Assembly (NCBI RefSeq): GCF_015355755.1
Contig: NZ_JACVEE010000001.1
Location: forward strand, 2,294,001 to 2,358,000
DNA from: Nocardia sp. XZ_19_385
GTDB lineage: Bacteria > Actinomycetota > Actinomycetes > Mycobacteriales > Mycobacteriaceae
DNA: 64,000 nt
Direction of reading: 5' to 3'
The position numbers and the translations under genes were made by a program. Positions 55,271-64,000 of the stretch are shown here, piece after piece (positions within the stretch are counted from its first letter, which is position 1; every line of letters begins with the position of its first letter). The notes beneath the pieces are model-generated. The model made no database searches and had not been told where the DNA came from. It saw nothing but the letters and a program-made list of their open reading frames with translations.

Positions 55271-56884
55271 GTGAGACGAGGTCGACTATCCCTCGCCGCA
55301 CAGGCGTTCGTGCTGCAGCTGATCGTGATCGCGCTGGTGATCGGAATCGGGGCGGTGCTGGCGGTATTCGACGCGCGGCGCACCAGCGATCGGACCACCG
55401 AGCAGGAGACCATCGACGTCGCGGTGACCGTGGCGAAGGTCCCGTCCACCGCGGCCGCGGTCCGCTCCCCCGATCCGACCGCCCTGCTGCAACCGGTGAC
55501 CGAGGGGATCCGGGTCCAGACCGGCATGGACTTCATCGTGGTGATGGGGCCGGACCGGACCCGATACACGCACACCAATCCGGCGCAGATCGGCCACCCG
55601 TTCAGCGGCAACATCGATCGCGCGCTGGCCGGGGAGACCTTCACCGAGACCTTCACCGGCACTCTCGGGCCCTCCATCCGCGCGGTCACCCCGGTGCGCG
55701 ACGAGTCCGGGCGGATCATCGCCCTGGTGTCCGCGGGGGTGACCCGGGCGCGCATCAGCGAGGAGATCGGCAATCAGCTGCCGAAGATCCTGAGCGTGGC
55801 GCTGCTCGGTCTGCTGGTCGCGGCGGCCGGGTCCTTCCTGCTGAGCCGCCGACTACGCCGGCAGACCCACGGGCTCGCACCCGACGAACTACGCGTGATG
55901 TACGAACAGCACGACGCGGTCCTGCACTCCATCCACGAAGGTCTGGTCGTGTTCGGCACGAACGAAGCGGCCGAGGTGGTGAACGACGAGGCGCGCCGAT
56001 TGCTGGACCTGCCGGACGGGCCGGTGCACCGCGCGGACCTGCCGGTGTCGATGCAGCGCATGAGCTGGGGCGTGGTGCGCGACGAAATGCATGTCACCGG
56101 GGACCGGATCCTGCTCGTCAACCAGGACATCGTGCAGTCCGGGCGGGCGCCGCTCGGCACCGTCATGACGATCCGCGATCACACCGAATTGCGCACCGTC
56201 ATGGGCGAACTCGACTCGGTGCGCGGTTTCGCCGAGTCGCTGCGCGCGCAGGCCCACGAATCGGCGAACCGGCTGCACACCGTGGTCACCATGGTCGAAC
56301 TCGGCAAGCACGAGGAAGCCGTGCAGTTCGCCACCGCCGAACTCGAGCTCTCGCAGAATCTCATCGACCGTTTGCTCGCCGCCGTCGGGGATCCGGCGCT
56401 GGCGGCGCTGCTGCTGGGCAAGGTGAACCAAGCCGCCGAACGCGGTGTCGAGCTCACCATTTCCGAGGACACCGCGCTGGATTCGACCGCGCCGCTGTCC
56501 GCCCACGAGGCAGTCACCCTGGTCGGCAACCTCATCGACAACGCGATCGACGCTGCTGCAGATCGAGCGGGAGGGTGGGTGGAAGTCACTGTCCGGCAAC
56601 AGGATTCCGGGCCGGGGGGCGAGTCCGGACCGCCGGAGCCTTCCGCATTGCTGGTCCGGGTCGCCGACAGCGGTCCCGGTATGTCGCAGGAAGCCTTCGC
56701 CCGCGCCGCGGAGCGCGGCTACACCACCAAATCTGACCACCAAGGTCTCGGGCTGGCGCTGGTGCACCGGCTCGTCGGCCGCCACGGCGGTGTCATCGGC
56801 ACCGAGCGAAACCCAGAAAGTGCGGTGACCGTGGCAATCCCACGCGACACCGCGAATAACGCAGTTAGACAGGAACAATCGTGA
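55271..56884 (+). CDS. DcuS/CitA-type sensor histidine kinase
   Basis: A 537-residue kinase. TM1 (about 8-33) and TM2 (173-190) bracket a periplasmic-type sCache/PAS domain with MDFIVVMGPDRTRYTHTNPAQIGHPFSGNIDRALAGETFTE and a GTLGPSIRAVTPVRD loop typical of C4-dicarboxylate/citrate sensors. A cytosolic PAS follows, then the phospho-His in LRAQAHESANRLHTV and the ATPase motifs NLIDNAIDAA, DSGPGM and GLGLALV. The GTG has GGAGGTC upstream. It overlaps the regulator gene by 4 bp (GTGA). Confidence 0.88.
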   Translation: MRRGRLSLAAQAFVLQLIVIALVIGIGAVLAVFDARRTSDRTTEQETIDVAVTVAKVPSTAAAVRSPDPTALLQPVTEGIRVQTGMDFIVVMGPDRTRYTHTNPAQIGHPFSGNIDRALAGETFTETFTGTLGPSIRAVTPVRDESGRIIALVSAGVTRARISEEIGNQLPKILSVALLGLLVAAAGSFLLSRRLRRQTHGLAPDELRVMYEQHDAVLHSIHEGLVVFGTNEAAEVVNDEARRLLDLPDGPVHRADLPVSMQRMSWGVVRDEMHVTGDRILLVNQDIVQSGRAPLGTVMTIRDHTELRTVMGELDSVRGFAESLRAQAHESANRLHTVVTMVELGKHEEAVQFATAELELSQNLIDRLLAAVGDPALAALLLGKVNQAAERGVELTISEDTALDSTAPLSAHEAVTLVGNLIDNAIDAAADRAGGWVEVTVRQQDSGPGGESGPPEPSALLVRVADSGPGMSQEAFARAAERGYTTKSDHQGLGLALVHRLVGRHGGVIGTERNPESAVTVAIPRDTANNAVRQEQS

Positions 56885-57573
56885 TCCGAGTGCTCATCGT
56901 CGAAGACGAACCCTTGATCGCCGAGGCGCACCACGCCTACGTCGCCCGCATCGAGGGCTTCACCCCGGCCGGCATCGCCCACACCGGCCGCGACGCCATG
57001 CGCGCCGCCGCCGAAGCCGCCGCCGAGGGCACGCCGATCGACTTGGTACTCATGGACATCGGGCTGCCCGACACCAGCGGTCTGGATGTCGCCGCCGCGC
57101 TCTCCGGCCTCGCTCCCCGCCCCGACGTCATCGCGATCACCTCGGCTCGCGACCTCGCCCTGGTCCGCACTGCGGTCTCCCACGGCGTCGTCCTCTACCT
57201 GCTCAAGCCCTTCACCTTCGCCGCGTTCCGCGAAAAACTCGAGCGCTACCGCGAATTCCGAACCGCCTTGCCCGCAGGGGAATCCGCGATCACGCAGAAC
57301 GACATCGATCGAGCGCTGTCCGCCCTGCGCACCACAGACCAACGCGCCAGCGCACCCAAAGGCGTTGCGCCCCAAACACTCGAGGAAATCTCGCGCGTCG
57401 TCCGCGACGCCGCCGAAGGCATGACCGCCGCCGACACCGCCACCTCCATCGGCGTCTCCCGCATCACGGCATGGCGGTACCTGGAGAAACTCGCCGACGA
57501 CGGCCTGGTCCTGCGCCGCTCCGACTACGGCCGAGCCGGTCGCCCGAAGACGCGCTACCTCTGGAAGAGCTGA
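56881..57573 (+). CDS. CitB/DcuR-type response regulator
   Basis: A 230-residue regulator. The receiver has VEDEPLIAEAHHAYVARIEGF, the acceptor Asp in LVLMDIGLPDTSG and KPF. The C-terminal HTH is the CitT-type (TAADTATSIGVSRITAWRYLEKLADDGLVLRR). It is the cognate partner of the overlapping kinase and probably activates dctA. It ends 1 bp from the convergent manC stop. Confidence 0.88.
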   Translation: MIRVLIVEDEPLIAEAHHAYVARIEGFTPAGIAHTGRDAMRAAAEAAAEGTPIDLVLMDIGLPDTSGLDVAAALSGLAPRPDVIAITSARDLALVRTAVSHGVVLYLLKPFTFAAFREKLERYREFRTALPAGESAITQNDIDRALSALRTTDQRASAPKGVAPQTLEEISRVVRDAAEGMTAADTATSIGVSRITAWRYLEKLADDGLVLRRSDYGRAGRPKTRYLWKS

Positions 57574-57574
57574 C

Positions 57575-58669
57575 TCAGACGTCGGTCGAGAAGCGGATGC
57601 CGCCATCCGGGATCTCGACGCCCGGCCAGACTCTGGCACCGCGCAACAGCTCACAGCGAGCGCCGACGTTCGCGCCGTCGCCGATGACGCCGTCGCGGAC
57701 GAGAGCGCGGGGGCCGATGCGAGCGCCGAAGCCGATGATGGAGCGCTCCACCGTCGCGCCTGCTTCGATGACCGCGCCGTCGAAGACGACCGCGCCGTCC
57801 AAGCGTGCGCCCGCACCGATTTCCGCGCCGCGGCCGACAACGGTGCCGCCGATGAGCAGCGCGCCGGGGGCTACGCCCGCGCCCGGGTGGACCAGGGATT
57901 CGCCGCGCTGGCCGGGCAGGGCCGGGGAGGGGGCGATGCCGCGGACGAGGTCGGCGGAGCCGCGGACGAAGTCTTCCGGAGTGCCCATGTCGCGCCAGTA
58001 GGAGGAGTCGACGTGGCCCTGCACCTTCGCGCCCTCGGCGAGCAACGCCGGGAAGACCTCGCGTTCCACCGAGACCGGGCGGCCGGGCGGGATCTTCTCG
58101 ATGTATTCGCGGCGGAAGACGTAGCAGCCGGCGTTGATCTGGTCGGTCGGCGGATCCTGGGTCTTCTCCAGGAAGGCGGTGACGCGGCCGTTCTCGTCGG
58201 TGGGCACACAGCCGAACGCGCGCGGGTCGCTCACCCGCACCAGGTGCAGGGTGACGTCGGCGTTGGTGTTCTCGTGGGTGTCGAGGATCGCGCCGAGGTC
58301 GGTGCCGCCGAGCACGTCACCGTTGAAGACCATCACGTTGTCGGCGCGCAGCTTGGACAGCACGTTGCGGATGCCGCCGCCGGTGCCCAGCGGTTCGGTC
58401 TCGGTGACGTACTCGAGCTCCAGGCCGAGCTCGGCGCCGTCGCCGAAGTGTTCCTCGAACACCTCGGCCTTGAACGAGGTGCCGAGCACCACGTGGGTGA
58501 TCCCGGCGTCGGCGATGCGCGCGAGCAGGTGCGTGAGGAAGGGCAGCCCGGCGGTCGGCAACATCGGCTTGGGCGCCGAAAGGGTGAGCGGACGCAGCCG
58601 GGTGCCCTTGCCCCCGACCAGGATCACCGCGTCGGTGTTGCCTGCGTTCTTTGCAGGGTCACTGCCCAT
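57575..58669 (-). CDS. manC: Mannose-1-phosphate guanylyltransferase (Rv3264c-like)
   Basis: A 364-residue nucleotidyltransferase. The pyrophosphorylase signature is AVILVGGKGTRLRPLTLSAPKPMLP, followed by FNGDVLGG, and a C-terminal left-handed beta-helix of hexapeptide repeats (GAEIGAGARLDGAVVFDGAVIEAGATVERSIIGFGARIG). It makes GDP-mannose from the pmmA product. The ATG at 58669 follows GGGGAAC; a TTG one codon earlier is not preferred. It is followed on the same strand by wbbL and rmlD upstream, as in M. tuberculosis. Confidence 0.9.
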   Translation of the reverse strand: MGSDPAKNAGNTDAVILVGGKGTRLRPLTLSAPKPMLPTAGLPFLTHLLARIADAGITHVVLGTSFKAEVFEEHFGDGAELGLELEYVTETEPLGTGGGIRNVLSKLRADNVMVFNGDVLGGTDLGAILDTHENTNADVTLHLVRVSDPRAFGCVPTDENGRVTAFLEKTQDPPTDQINAGCYVFRREYIEKIPPGRPVSVEREVFPALLAEGAKVQGHVDSSYWRDMGTPEDFVRGSADLVRGIAPSPALPGQRGESLVHPGAGVAPGALLIGGTVVGRGAEIGAGARLDGAVVFDGAVIEAGATVERSIIGFGARIGPRALVRDGVIGDGANVGARCELLRGARVWPGVEIPDGGIRFSTDV

Positions 58670-58741
58670 CAACGTTCCCCGTTCACTTCTGGATCATTTC
58701 CGCCAGGGCACATGCCTGATCCAGGCTAGCTTGCTGTGCGG

Positions 58742-59641
58742 CTACTGAGCTGCTTCGCGCGCCTGCTGGCGCAGCGCCGATCGAACCGCAATCCGCTCGC
58801 GAATCGCAAGTCCGGCCCGCAGTGCCAGCCGCAGCGGTGCCTGCCACCAGTGCGGATGCCGATCGGCCTGGAAGCGGTAGGCACTGGCGTGGTGCGCGGG
58901 CAGCATCAGTTCCGGATGCTTGCCGGCGGCATGACCTTTGGCGTGGGTGACCTCGGCGGTCGGCACGAACACGTTGTGCCAGCCGGCCTTGCCCATCCGG
59001 TCGCCGAAGTCCACGTCCTCCATGTACATGAAGTAGCGGGAGTCGAAACCGTCGATGGAGTCGAAGGCCTGGCGGCGAACTAGCAGGCAGGAGCCCGACA
59101 GCCAGCCGACGGTGCGTTCGGCGAGCTGCTCGTTGTCGCGGCGGTAGCGCTGGGTCCACGGGTTGCCGGGCCAGACGGAGCCGAGGATGGCGTGGCCAGC
59201 ACCGTCGAGCAGGCCGGGCACCGCGCGGGCGGACGGGTAGACGCTGCCGTCGGGTTCGCGCACCAGCGGGCCCAGGGCGCCCGCGCGCGGCCAGCGCTGG
59301 GCGGCGGTGAGCAGCTGATCGATGGAGTCGGTGCTCCAGCGGATGTCCGGGTTGGCGATGACGATGAACTCGATGCTCGGGTCGATCTCGGCGACCGCGC
59401 GGTTGATGGCGCCGCCGTAACCGATATTGCCGCCGGTGCGCAGCAGGCGCACGTGCGCGTTGGCCTCGGCGGCCAGTTCGGGCGTCCCGTCGGTGGATCC
59501 GTTGTCGGCCAGGATCACCTGCGGTTTCTCGCTGGTGGCGGTGGCCAGGGTGGAGATGAAGTGCTCGAGATGTTCGCCAGGTGAATAAGTCACCGTGACA
59601 ACGGCCAGGCCACCAGGGGCCAACTGATCGGAAGCGCTCAC
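58742..59641 (-). CDS. wbbL: Rhamnosyltransferase WbbL (glycosyltransferase family 2)
   Basis: A 299-residue GT2 enzyme that adds rhamnose to decaprenyl-PP-GlcNAc, completing the linker joining arabinogalactan to peptidoglycan. It shows TVTYSPGEHLEHFISTLATAT, LADNGSTDGTPELA, ANPDIRW (DxD-like), GWLSGSCLLVRRQAF and YFMYMEDVDFGDRMGKAGW, all close to Rv3265c. The GTG at 59641 follows TAGGCT by 8 nt and matches the family start; the ORF extends 30 codons upstream without similarity. Confidence 0.92.
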   Translation of the reverse strand: MSASDQLAPGGLAVVTVTYSPGEHLEHFISTLATATSEKPQVILADNGSTDGTPELAAEANAHVRLLRTGGNIGYGGAINRAVAEIDPSIEFIVIANPDIRWSTDSIDQLLTAAQRWPRAGALGPLVREPDGSVYPSARAVPGLLDGAGHAILGSVWPGNPWTQRYRRDNEQLAERTVGWLSGSCLLVRRQAFDSIDGFDSRYFMYMEDVDFGDRMGKAGWHNVFVPTAEVTHAKGHAAGKHPELMLPAHHASAYRFQADRHPHWWQAPLRLALRAGLAIRERIAVRSALRQQAREAAQ

Positions 59642-59649
59642 GGCTCTGG

Positions 59650-59655
59650 AGCCTA
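59650..59655 (-). promoter_or_regulatory. -10 element, leaderless start of wbbL
   Basis: On the minus strand TAGGCT is followed by 8 nt and the GTG at 59641. Confidence 0.4.
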
Positions 59656-59759
59656 GTCGCCGCGCCGCGCCCGCGCGTCCCCGAGTCCAGGGAGACTGAC
59701 GGGCGCACTGCCGGAAGTTTGCGCGCGGCAAGCGGTCCCGGGCGGCAGGGTTGTGGAAA

Positions 59760-60605
59760 TCAGTGCAGAGCGGCGTGGAGGGCTTCTCGCCAAGGGCGGA
59801 GCGGGGTCAGACCCGCCTCGATCCAGGCGCGGTTGGACAGGACCGAATACGCCGGGCGCGGTGCGGGTCTCGGGAATGCGGACGAGTCGCAGGGCCGCAC
59901 TCGGGCGGGGTCCGCGCCGACCTCCTCGAAGACCGCGCGAGCCAGGTCGAACCAGGTGGCCTGGCCGGTGTTGGTGGCGTGCAGTAGGCGTGGCGCGTCC
60001 GGGCGTCCGGCCAGCTCCAGCAGGCCCACGGCCAGGTCGGCGGCGTAGGTGGGCGATCCGAGCTGGTCGTTCACCACGTCGATGGTGTCGCGTTCGCGTT
60101 CCAGCCGCCGCATGGTGCCGACGAAATCGCCTGTGCCGCCCGCGTATACCCATGCGGTGCGCACGATGTGGGCGTGCGCGCCCGAGTCCATGATCGCCTG
60201 CTCCCCCGCCAGTTTGGTGCGGCCGTAAACCGTTGCGGGCGCGGTCGTATCGCCCGTGTCATAAGGCCGATTGTGGGTACCACCGAAGACATAGTCGGTC
60301 GAGAGGTGAATGAGCCGGGCATCGGCCCGCGCGCAGGCAGCGGCGAGGACGGCGGGTCCGGTCGCATTGGCCGCGAAAGCGGCTTCCGGGTCGGTTTCGG
60401 CCTGATCCACCGCGGTGTAGGCCGCGCAGTTGAGCACCACGGTTCCCGGGGTACACACAGCGGCGACGGCGCCGGGGTCGGTGATGTCGAGGTCGCCGCG
60501 GCCGTAGGCGCGCGCACCGGGCGCCAGGCGCAGCAACTCGCGCCCCACTTGGCCGTGCGCGCCGGTCACGACGAGGTGAGCAAACGATTCGGGCGATCCG
60601 GTCAC
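59760..60605 (-). CDS. rmlD: dTDP-4-dehydrorhamnose reductase
   Basis: A 281-residue short-chain reductase that makes dTDP-L-rhamnose, the WbbL donor. The NADPH loop is VVTGAHGQVGREL, CAAYTAVDQAE follows, and the catalytic Tyr-Lys pair is in PATVYGRTKLAGEQ. It also has STDYVFGG and VVNDQLGSPTYAADLA. The GTG at 60605 is chosen by alignment; CAGACT lies 7 nt upstream, so it may be leaderless. It is divergent from the LCP gene. Confidence 0.92.
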   Translation of the reverse strand: MTGSPESFAHLVVTGAHGQVGRELLRLAPGARAYGRGDLDITDPGAVAAVCTPGTVVLNCAAYTAVDQAETDPEAAFAANATGPAVLAAACARADARLIHLSTDYVFGGTHNRPYDTGDTTAPATVYGRTKLAGEQAIMDSGAHAHIVRTAWVYAGGTGDFVGTMRRLERERDTIDVVNDQLGSPTYAADLAVGLLELAGRPDAPRLLHATNTGQATWFDLARAVFEEVGADPARVRPCDSSAFPRPAPRPAYSVLSNRAWIEAGLTPLRPWREALHAALH

Positions 60606-60759
60606 GGAGTGCAGTCTGGCACGCCGTGCAGCCTGCGGGTGCGCTCCGGTCTGGTAACCGCCGGTTAGCCTTGAGCCCCAAGAAGTCCGGGGTTCAGGCA
60701 TTCGGGCGGTTGCGGGGCGGCGGAAGGCGGGCATCGGGTCAGTTGGAAGGACGCTGAGA

Positions 60760-62211
60760 GTGACTGGAGAGAGATCGGTGGGCCTCGGCCGCATCGTGGT
60801 CGCGGCCGGTGCGGTGCTGGTGTTCGTGCTCACCGGATTCGCCTGGCGCAGTATCGATTCGCTGGTCTCGGGCATCGAGCGGATCAGCGATCTGGGCCTG
60901 GGCGGCCAGCGCGACGGTGCCACCGACATCCTGCTGGTCGGTGTGGACAGCCGCACCGACGCGCACGGCAACCCGCTCAGCGCGGACGAACGGGCGATGC
61001 TGCACGCCGGCGACGAAGTCGGCATGAACACCGACACCATCATGCTGGTGCGCGTCCCGAACGACGGCCGGTCCGCGACCGCCATCTCCATCCCCCGCGA
61101 CAGCTACGTCGAAGTGCCCGGCATCGGCCCCAGCAAAATCAACTCGGCCTACGGCGCCACCAAGCTGACCCTGAAGGAAAAACTGCTGGCCCAGGGCGTC
61201 TCGGAGTCCTCGGCGGAGACGCAGTCCATCCAGGCCGGGCGGCAGGCGCTGATCAAGTCCGTCGGCACGCTCACCGGCCTCACCGTCGACCACTACGCCG
61301 AAATCAGCTTTCTGGGCTTCGTACTGCTCACCGATGCGGTCGGCGGCGTGGAGGTGTGCCTGAACGAGCCGGTGGACGAGTGGATGTCGGGCGCGGACTT
61401 CCCCGCCGGACGCCAGCGCCTCAACGGCGCGCAGGCACTCAGCTTCGTGCGCCAGCGGCACAACCTGCCGCGCGGCGACATCGACCGGATCGTCCGTCAG
61501 CAGGTCTTCCTGGCGCAGCTGACCAATCAGATGCTCAGCGCGCGGACCCTCAGCAACCCGATGCGGCTGCAGGACCTCAGCTCCGCGGTCGGGCGCACGG
61601 TGGTGCTGGACGGCAGCTGGGATGTGATCTCGTTCCTCAAGCAGCTCAAGGACCTCTCCGGCGGGCATGTGAAATTCGAGACCATCCCGGTGGCCGACCT
61701 CAACGGCATGACCAACGACGGTGAATCCGTGGTCCGGGTGGAGCCGCGCATGGTGAAGGCGTTCGTCTCGGCGCTGGTGGACGGCAAGTCCGACGAGTCC
61801 GAGGAGCCCAGCTTCGATCCGACGACCGTGACGGTGAGCGTCCTCAATGCCAGCGGTGTCGGCGGGCTGGCCTCGAAGGTGTCACAGGCGCTGGCCGTCA
61901 AGGGTTTCCAGCCAGGCCAGGTCGGCAACTACAACGGCGGCAGCGTGATGAGCACGCGGGTCCTGGCGGCGAGCACCTCGAACGCCAAGGCCAAGGAGGT
62001 GGCGCGGGTCCTGGGCGGACTCACCGTCGTCGCGGATCCGATGATGTCGCCGGAAGCGGTCAGCGTCGTGCTGGCAAGCGACTATTCTGGTCCGGGCTCG
62101 GCCGCGAGTTCCATGTTCGACTTCACCGGTTCGTCGTCGACGTCGGCGACACCGGTGCCGCCCGCCCCACCGATCTCCGCTGGCCAGAACGGACCGAAAT
62201 GCGTGAACTGA
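60760..62211 (+). CDS. LytR-CpsA-Psr (LCP) family cell-wall ligase (Rv3267-like)
   Basis: A 483-residue protein with one N-terminal membrane helix (about 9-28), an LCP catalytic domain and a C-terminal LytR_C domain. The phosphotransfer residues appear in DILLVGVDSRTD, NTDTIMLVRVP, SIPRDSYV, KINSAYG and SFVRQRHNLPRGDIDRIVRQQ. In mycobacteria this protein attaches arabinogalactan to peptidoglycan. Adjacent rmlD and wbbL make the linker it transfers. GGAAGG precedes the GTG by 11 nt. A Pro/Ser-rich tail ends the protein. Confidence 0.92.
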   Translation: MTGERSVGLGRIVVAAGAVLVFVLTGFAWRSIDSLVSGIERISDLGLGGQRDGATDILLVGVDSRTDAHGNPLSADERAMLHAGDEVGMNTDTIMLVRVPNDGRSATAISIPRDSYVEVPGIGPSKINSAYGATKLTLKEKLLAQGVSESSAETQSIQAGRQALIKSVGTLTGLTVDHYAEISFLGFVLLTDAVGGVEVCLNEPVDEWMSGADFPAGRQRLNGAQALSFVRQRHNLPRGDIDRIVRQQVFLAQLTNQMLSARTLSNPMRLQDLSSAVGRTVVLDGSWDVISFLKQLKDLSGGHVKFETIPVADLNGMTNDGESVVRVEPRMVKAFVSALVDGKSDESEEPSFDPTTVTVSVLNASGVGGLASKVSQALAVKGFQPGQVGNYNGGSVMSTRVLAASTSNAKAKEVARVLGGLTVVADPMMSPEAVSVVLASDYSGPGSAASSMFDFTGSSSTSATPVPPAPPISAGQNGPKCVN

Positions 62212-62214
62212 ACA

Positions 62215-62925
62215 ATGCGTGAGCACACGACCCTGACCGAGTCGGTGCTCGACCCGATCCTCGCGCGCGAACCCGCCGCACCCCGCGTGACCTATTACGA
62301 CGACGCCACCGGCGCCCGCATCGAACTGTCCGGGCTGACGCTGGCGAACTGGGCGGCCAAGACCGCCAACCTGATTCGCGACGAATTCGGCCTGACACCG
62401 GGCGCCCGGGTGGCACTGCTGTTGCCCGCGCACTGGCAGACCGCCGCGGTGCTGCTCGGTTGCTGGTGGGCCGGCGCGGAAGTCGTGCTGCGGCCGGACC
62501 CGGATGCCGAACTCGCACTGGTGACCGCCGCCCGGATCGACGACGCCGATGGCATCGGCGAGGTCGCGGCGCTGTCGCTGGATCCACTCGGGGCGCCGGT
62601 GCGCGATCTGCCGCTGGGTGTCACCGATTTCGCGACCCATGTGCGGGTGCACGGCGATCAGTTCCTGCCGCGCGGCGCCGGTGTCGCGCTGGAGGGCATG
62701 CCGGTCGCCGAGGTGCTGGCCGAGGCCAAGCGGTCCGCGATGCGACAGGGTTTCGGCGAGGGCGACCGGGTGCTGTCCAGCACGCCGTGGGAGACGCCGG
62801 CGGAGCTGATCGACGGGTTCGTCGCGGTGCTGACGGCGGGTGCGTCGCTGGTGCAGGTGGTCAACCCGGATCCGGCCGCGCGGGAGCGGCGGATCGCCTC
62901 GGAACGGGTTACGGCGCAGCGGTAG
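62215..62925 (+). CDS. TIGR03089-family protein (Rv3268-like)
   Basis: A 236-residue protein resembling the N-terminal part of acyl-CoA synthetase/AMP-binding enzymes (LSGLTLANWAAKTANLIRDEFGLTPGARVALLLPAHWQTAAVLLGCWWAGAEVVL) but lacking the adenylation core and C-terminal lid, so it is not expected to be an active ligase. The family is conserved next to the LCP gene in mycolate-producing actinobacteria. The ATG is 3 nt after the LCP stop, so they are co-transcribed. Confidence 0.82.
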   Translation: MREHTTLTESVLDPILAREPAAPRVTYYDDATGARIELSGLTLANWAAKTANLIRDEFGLTPGARVALLLPAHWQTAAVLLGCWWAGAEVVLRPDPDAELALVTAARIDDADGIGEVAALSLDPLGAPVRDLPLGVTDFATHVRVHGDQFLPRGAGVALEGMPVAEVLAEAKRSAMRQGFGEGDRVLSSTPWETPAELIDGFVAVLTAGASLVQVVNPDPAARERRIASERVTAQR

Positions 62926-63046
62926 ATCGGCCATGATCGGGACGGCTCCTACCCAGGTATAGGTCGTTCGTCCAACCGGAGCACGTTCTCAGCTCCCACG
63001 GCGATCCGTACGGTGGAACTATCCGCGACGACGAGGTTGGTGAGAG

Positions 63047-64000
63047 ATGAAACCCCAGTATTGGTTCCGGTGGTTTTCCGTCCAGGGTCTGCCCCGGCTG
63101 GTCCTGCGCACGCAAGCTCGGCGCGGCCAGCCTTTCGCCCAATTGATGGGCGGCCCACAGGGTTTCACCGATCCGTATCCGCTGATCGAGCAGTTGCGCG
63201 GGCAGGGGCGGCTGGTCCGGACGCCGATCGCCTGGGCCTCGGCCGATCACGAGCTGATCCGCGCGATCCTGCGCGACCCCCGGTTCGGGGTGCGCGCGAA
63301 TCAGAGTTTCGATCTCCCGGCCCCGCTACAGCGGTTCGTCGAGCGATACCCGTTGCCGCCCAATCCCGTCGAGCCACCCTCGATGCTGGTGATCGATCCG
63401 CCCGACCACACGAAGATGCGCCGTCCGGTCGCGGCGGCGTTCACCCCGCGCGCGATCCGCAGGTTGCGCGAGCGCGTGGAAACGGTGACCGAGGAACTGC
63501 TCGAGGAGTTGCCTTCCGGCGGCTCCGCCGATCTCATCGCCGCCTTCGCCGCGCAGGTGCCGATCGCGATCATCTCCGAAATGCTCGGCTTCCCGCGCGA
63601 AGACAAAGGAATGTTCCTGGCCTGGGGCGATGCCGCGACCCCGCTGCTGGACATCGGCATCTCCCGCAAGGCGCACCGCACCGCGCTCGATGCCATGGAG
63701 GTGATGAACGACTACCTCGACGGGCACATCGAACGCCTGCGCCGCGAGCCGGGCGAGGACATTCTCTCCAGCCTGGTCACCGCCGGCGAACTCGACACCT
63801 ACGGGCTCAAGGCCACCGCCAGCCTGCTCATGGGCGCCGGGTTCGAGACCACCGTCAATCTCATCGGAAACGGTGTCGTCCAACTGCTTTCGCATCCCGA
63901 CCAGCTGGCCCGGCTGCGCGCCGAACCGGAACTGTGGCCCAATGCCGTGGAGGAGGTGCTGCGGATCGACGCTCCCGTGCAGACCACCGCCCGCTCGGCC
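63047..64000 (+). CDS. Cytochrome P450 (3' truncated by the window edge)
   Basis: The first 318 residues of a P450; the frame is open to base 64000. Visible landmarks are the C-helix region IDPPDHTKMRRPVAAAFTPRAI (about 116-137), the I-helix oxygen-binding GAGFETT at 263-269 and the K-helix ExxR at Glu303-Arg306 in EEVLRIDAPVQTTARSA. The heme-binding cysteine lies beyond the edge. The substrate is unknown; the sequence is of the soluble bacterial class. The ATG follows TTGGTGAGAG, a modest ribosome site. No redox partner is visible inside the window. Confidence 0.9.
   Translation, partial: MKPQYWFRWFSVQGLPRLVLRTQARRGQPFAQLMGGPQGFTDPYPLIEQLRGQGRLVRTPIAWASADHELIRAILRDPRFGVRANQSFDLPAPLQRFVERYPLPPNPVEPPSMLVIDPPDHTKMRRPVAAAFTPRAIRRLRERVETVTEELLEELPSGGSADLIAAFAAQVPIAIISEMLGFPREDKGMFLAWGDAATPLLDIGISRKAHRTALDAMEVMNDYLDGHIERLRREPGEDILSSLVTAGELDTYGLKATASLLMGAGFETTVNLIGNGVVQLLSHPDQLARLRAEPELWPNAVEEVLRIDAPVQTTARSA

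Overview
The window is a high-GC actinobacterial chromosome segment, most likely from Nocardia or a close relative in the Mycobacteriales. The evidence is gene order. From left to right it follows the Mycobacterium tuberculosis Rv3211-Rv3268 neighbourhood as I remember it: rhlE tail, Rv3212, gpm2, Rv3216, Rv3217c, Rv3218, whiB1, pdtaS, TB7.3, rshA/sigH, SRAP, aroA, rsgA, desA3/Rv3230c, Rv3231c, tgs3, secA1, hpf, comF, lpqB-mtrB-mtrA, tmk, sahH, alkB, manA to whiB2 with fbiAB, then manC-wbbL-rmlD, an LCP protein and Rv3268. No rRNA, tRNA, insertion sequence, prophage or CRISPR array was seen. Many genes start with GTG, and many have a TANNNT -10 box 6-8 nt before the start codon, the pattern of leaderless mRNAs.

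Layout. 1-5.6 kb: helicase tail, beta-propeller protein, phosphatase, acetyltransferase, endonuclease V, lipid kinase and WhiB1. 5.7-9.3 kb: the PdtaS kinase, a biotinyl-domain protein, the 24-residue ribosomal protein bL37 (unannotated size class), and the SigH/anti-sigma redox pair with a recognisable SigH-type promoter. 9.4-17 kb: small exported protein, SRAP, aldehyde dehydrogenase, aroA-rsgA (rsgA probably starts at CTG), BluB and a secreted protease. 17.1-23.3 kb: lipid block with two tandem DesA3-type acyl-CoA desaturases, their reductase, and a WS/DGAT-type acyltransferase with an altered active-site motif. 23.6-27.8 kb: secA1 and a thiolase.

27.8-29.9 kb is an accessory insert with no counterpart in the syntenic order I recall: a dyad-rich intergenic region with a candidate small RNA, an AT-rich divergent promoter, an XRE regulator, an EspR-like protein and an ImmA/IrrE-type metallopeptidase. 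29.9-38.5 kb: hibernation factor, ComF, the LpqB-MtrB-MtrA envelope two-component system, thymidylate kinase, SahH. 38.5-39.7 kb: an AlkB alkane hydroxylase without rubredoxin genes.

40.1-48.8 kb holds the F420 (fbiA/fbiB), whiB2 and mannose (pmm, manA) genes, in inverted orientation relative to M. tuberculosis. 48.9-57.6 kb is accessory: two tandem CDF metal transporters, an FAD oxidoreductase, a TetR/DUF4267 pair with twin operators, and a C4-dicarboxylate transporter with a divergent DcuSR-like two-component system and a CRP-like site. 57.6-62.9 kb returns to conserved cell-wall genes: GDP-mannose, rhamnose-linker synthesis and an LCP ligase. A cytochrome P450 runs off the right edge.

Together the genes serve mycolic-acid-type envelope construction (mannose and rhamnose activation, arabinogalactan attachment, desaturation, storage lipid), redox sensing (SigH, WhiB1, WhiB2, F420) and carbon uptake.
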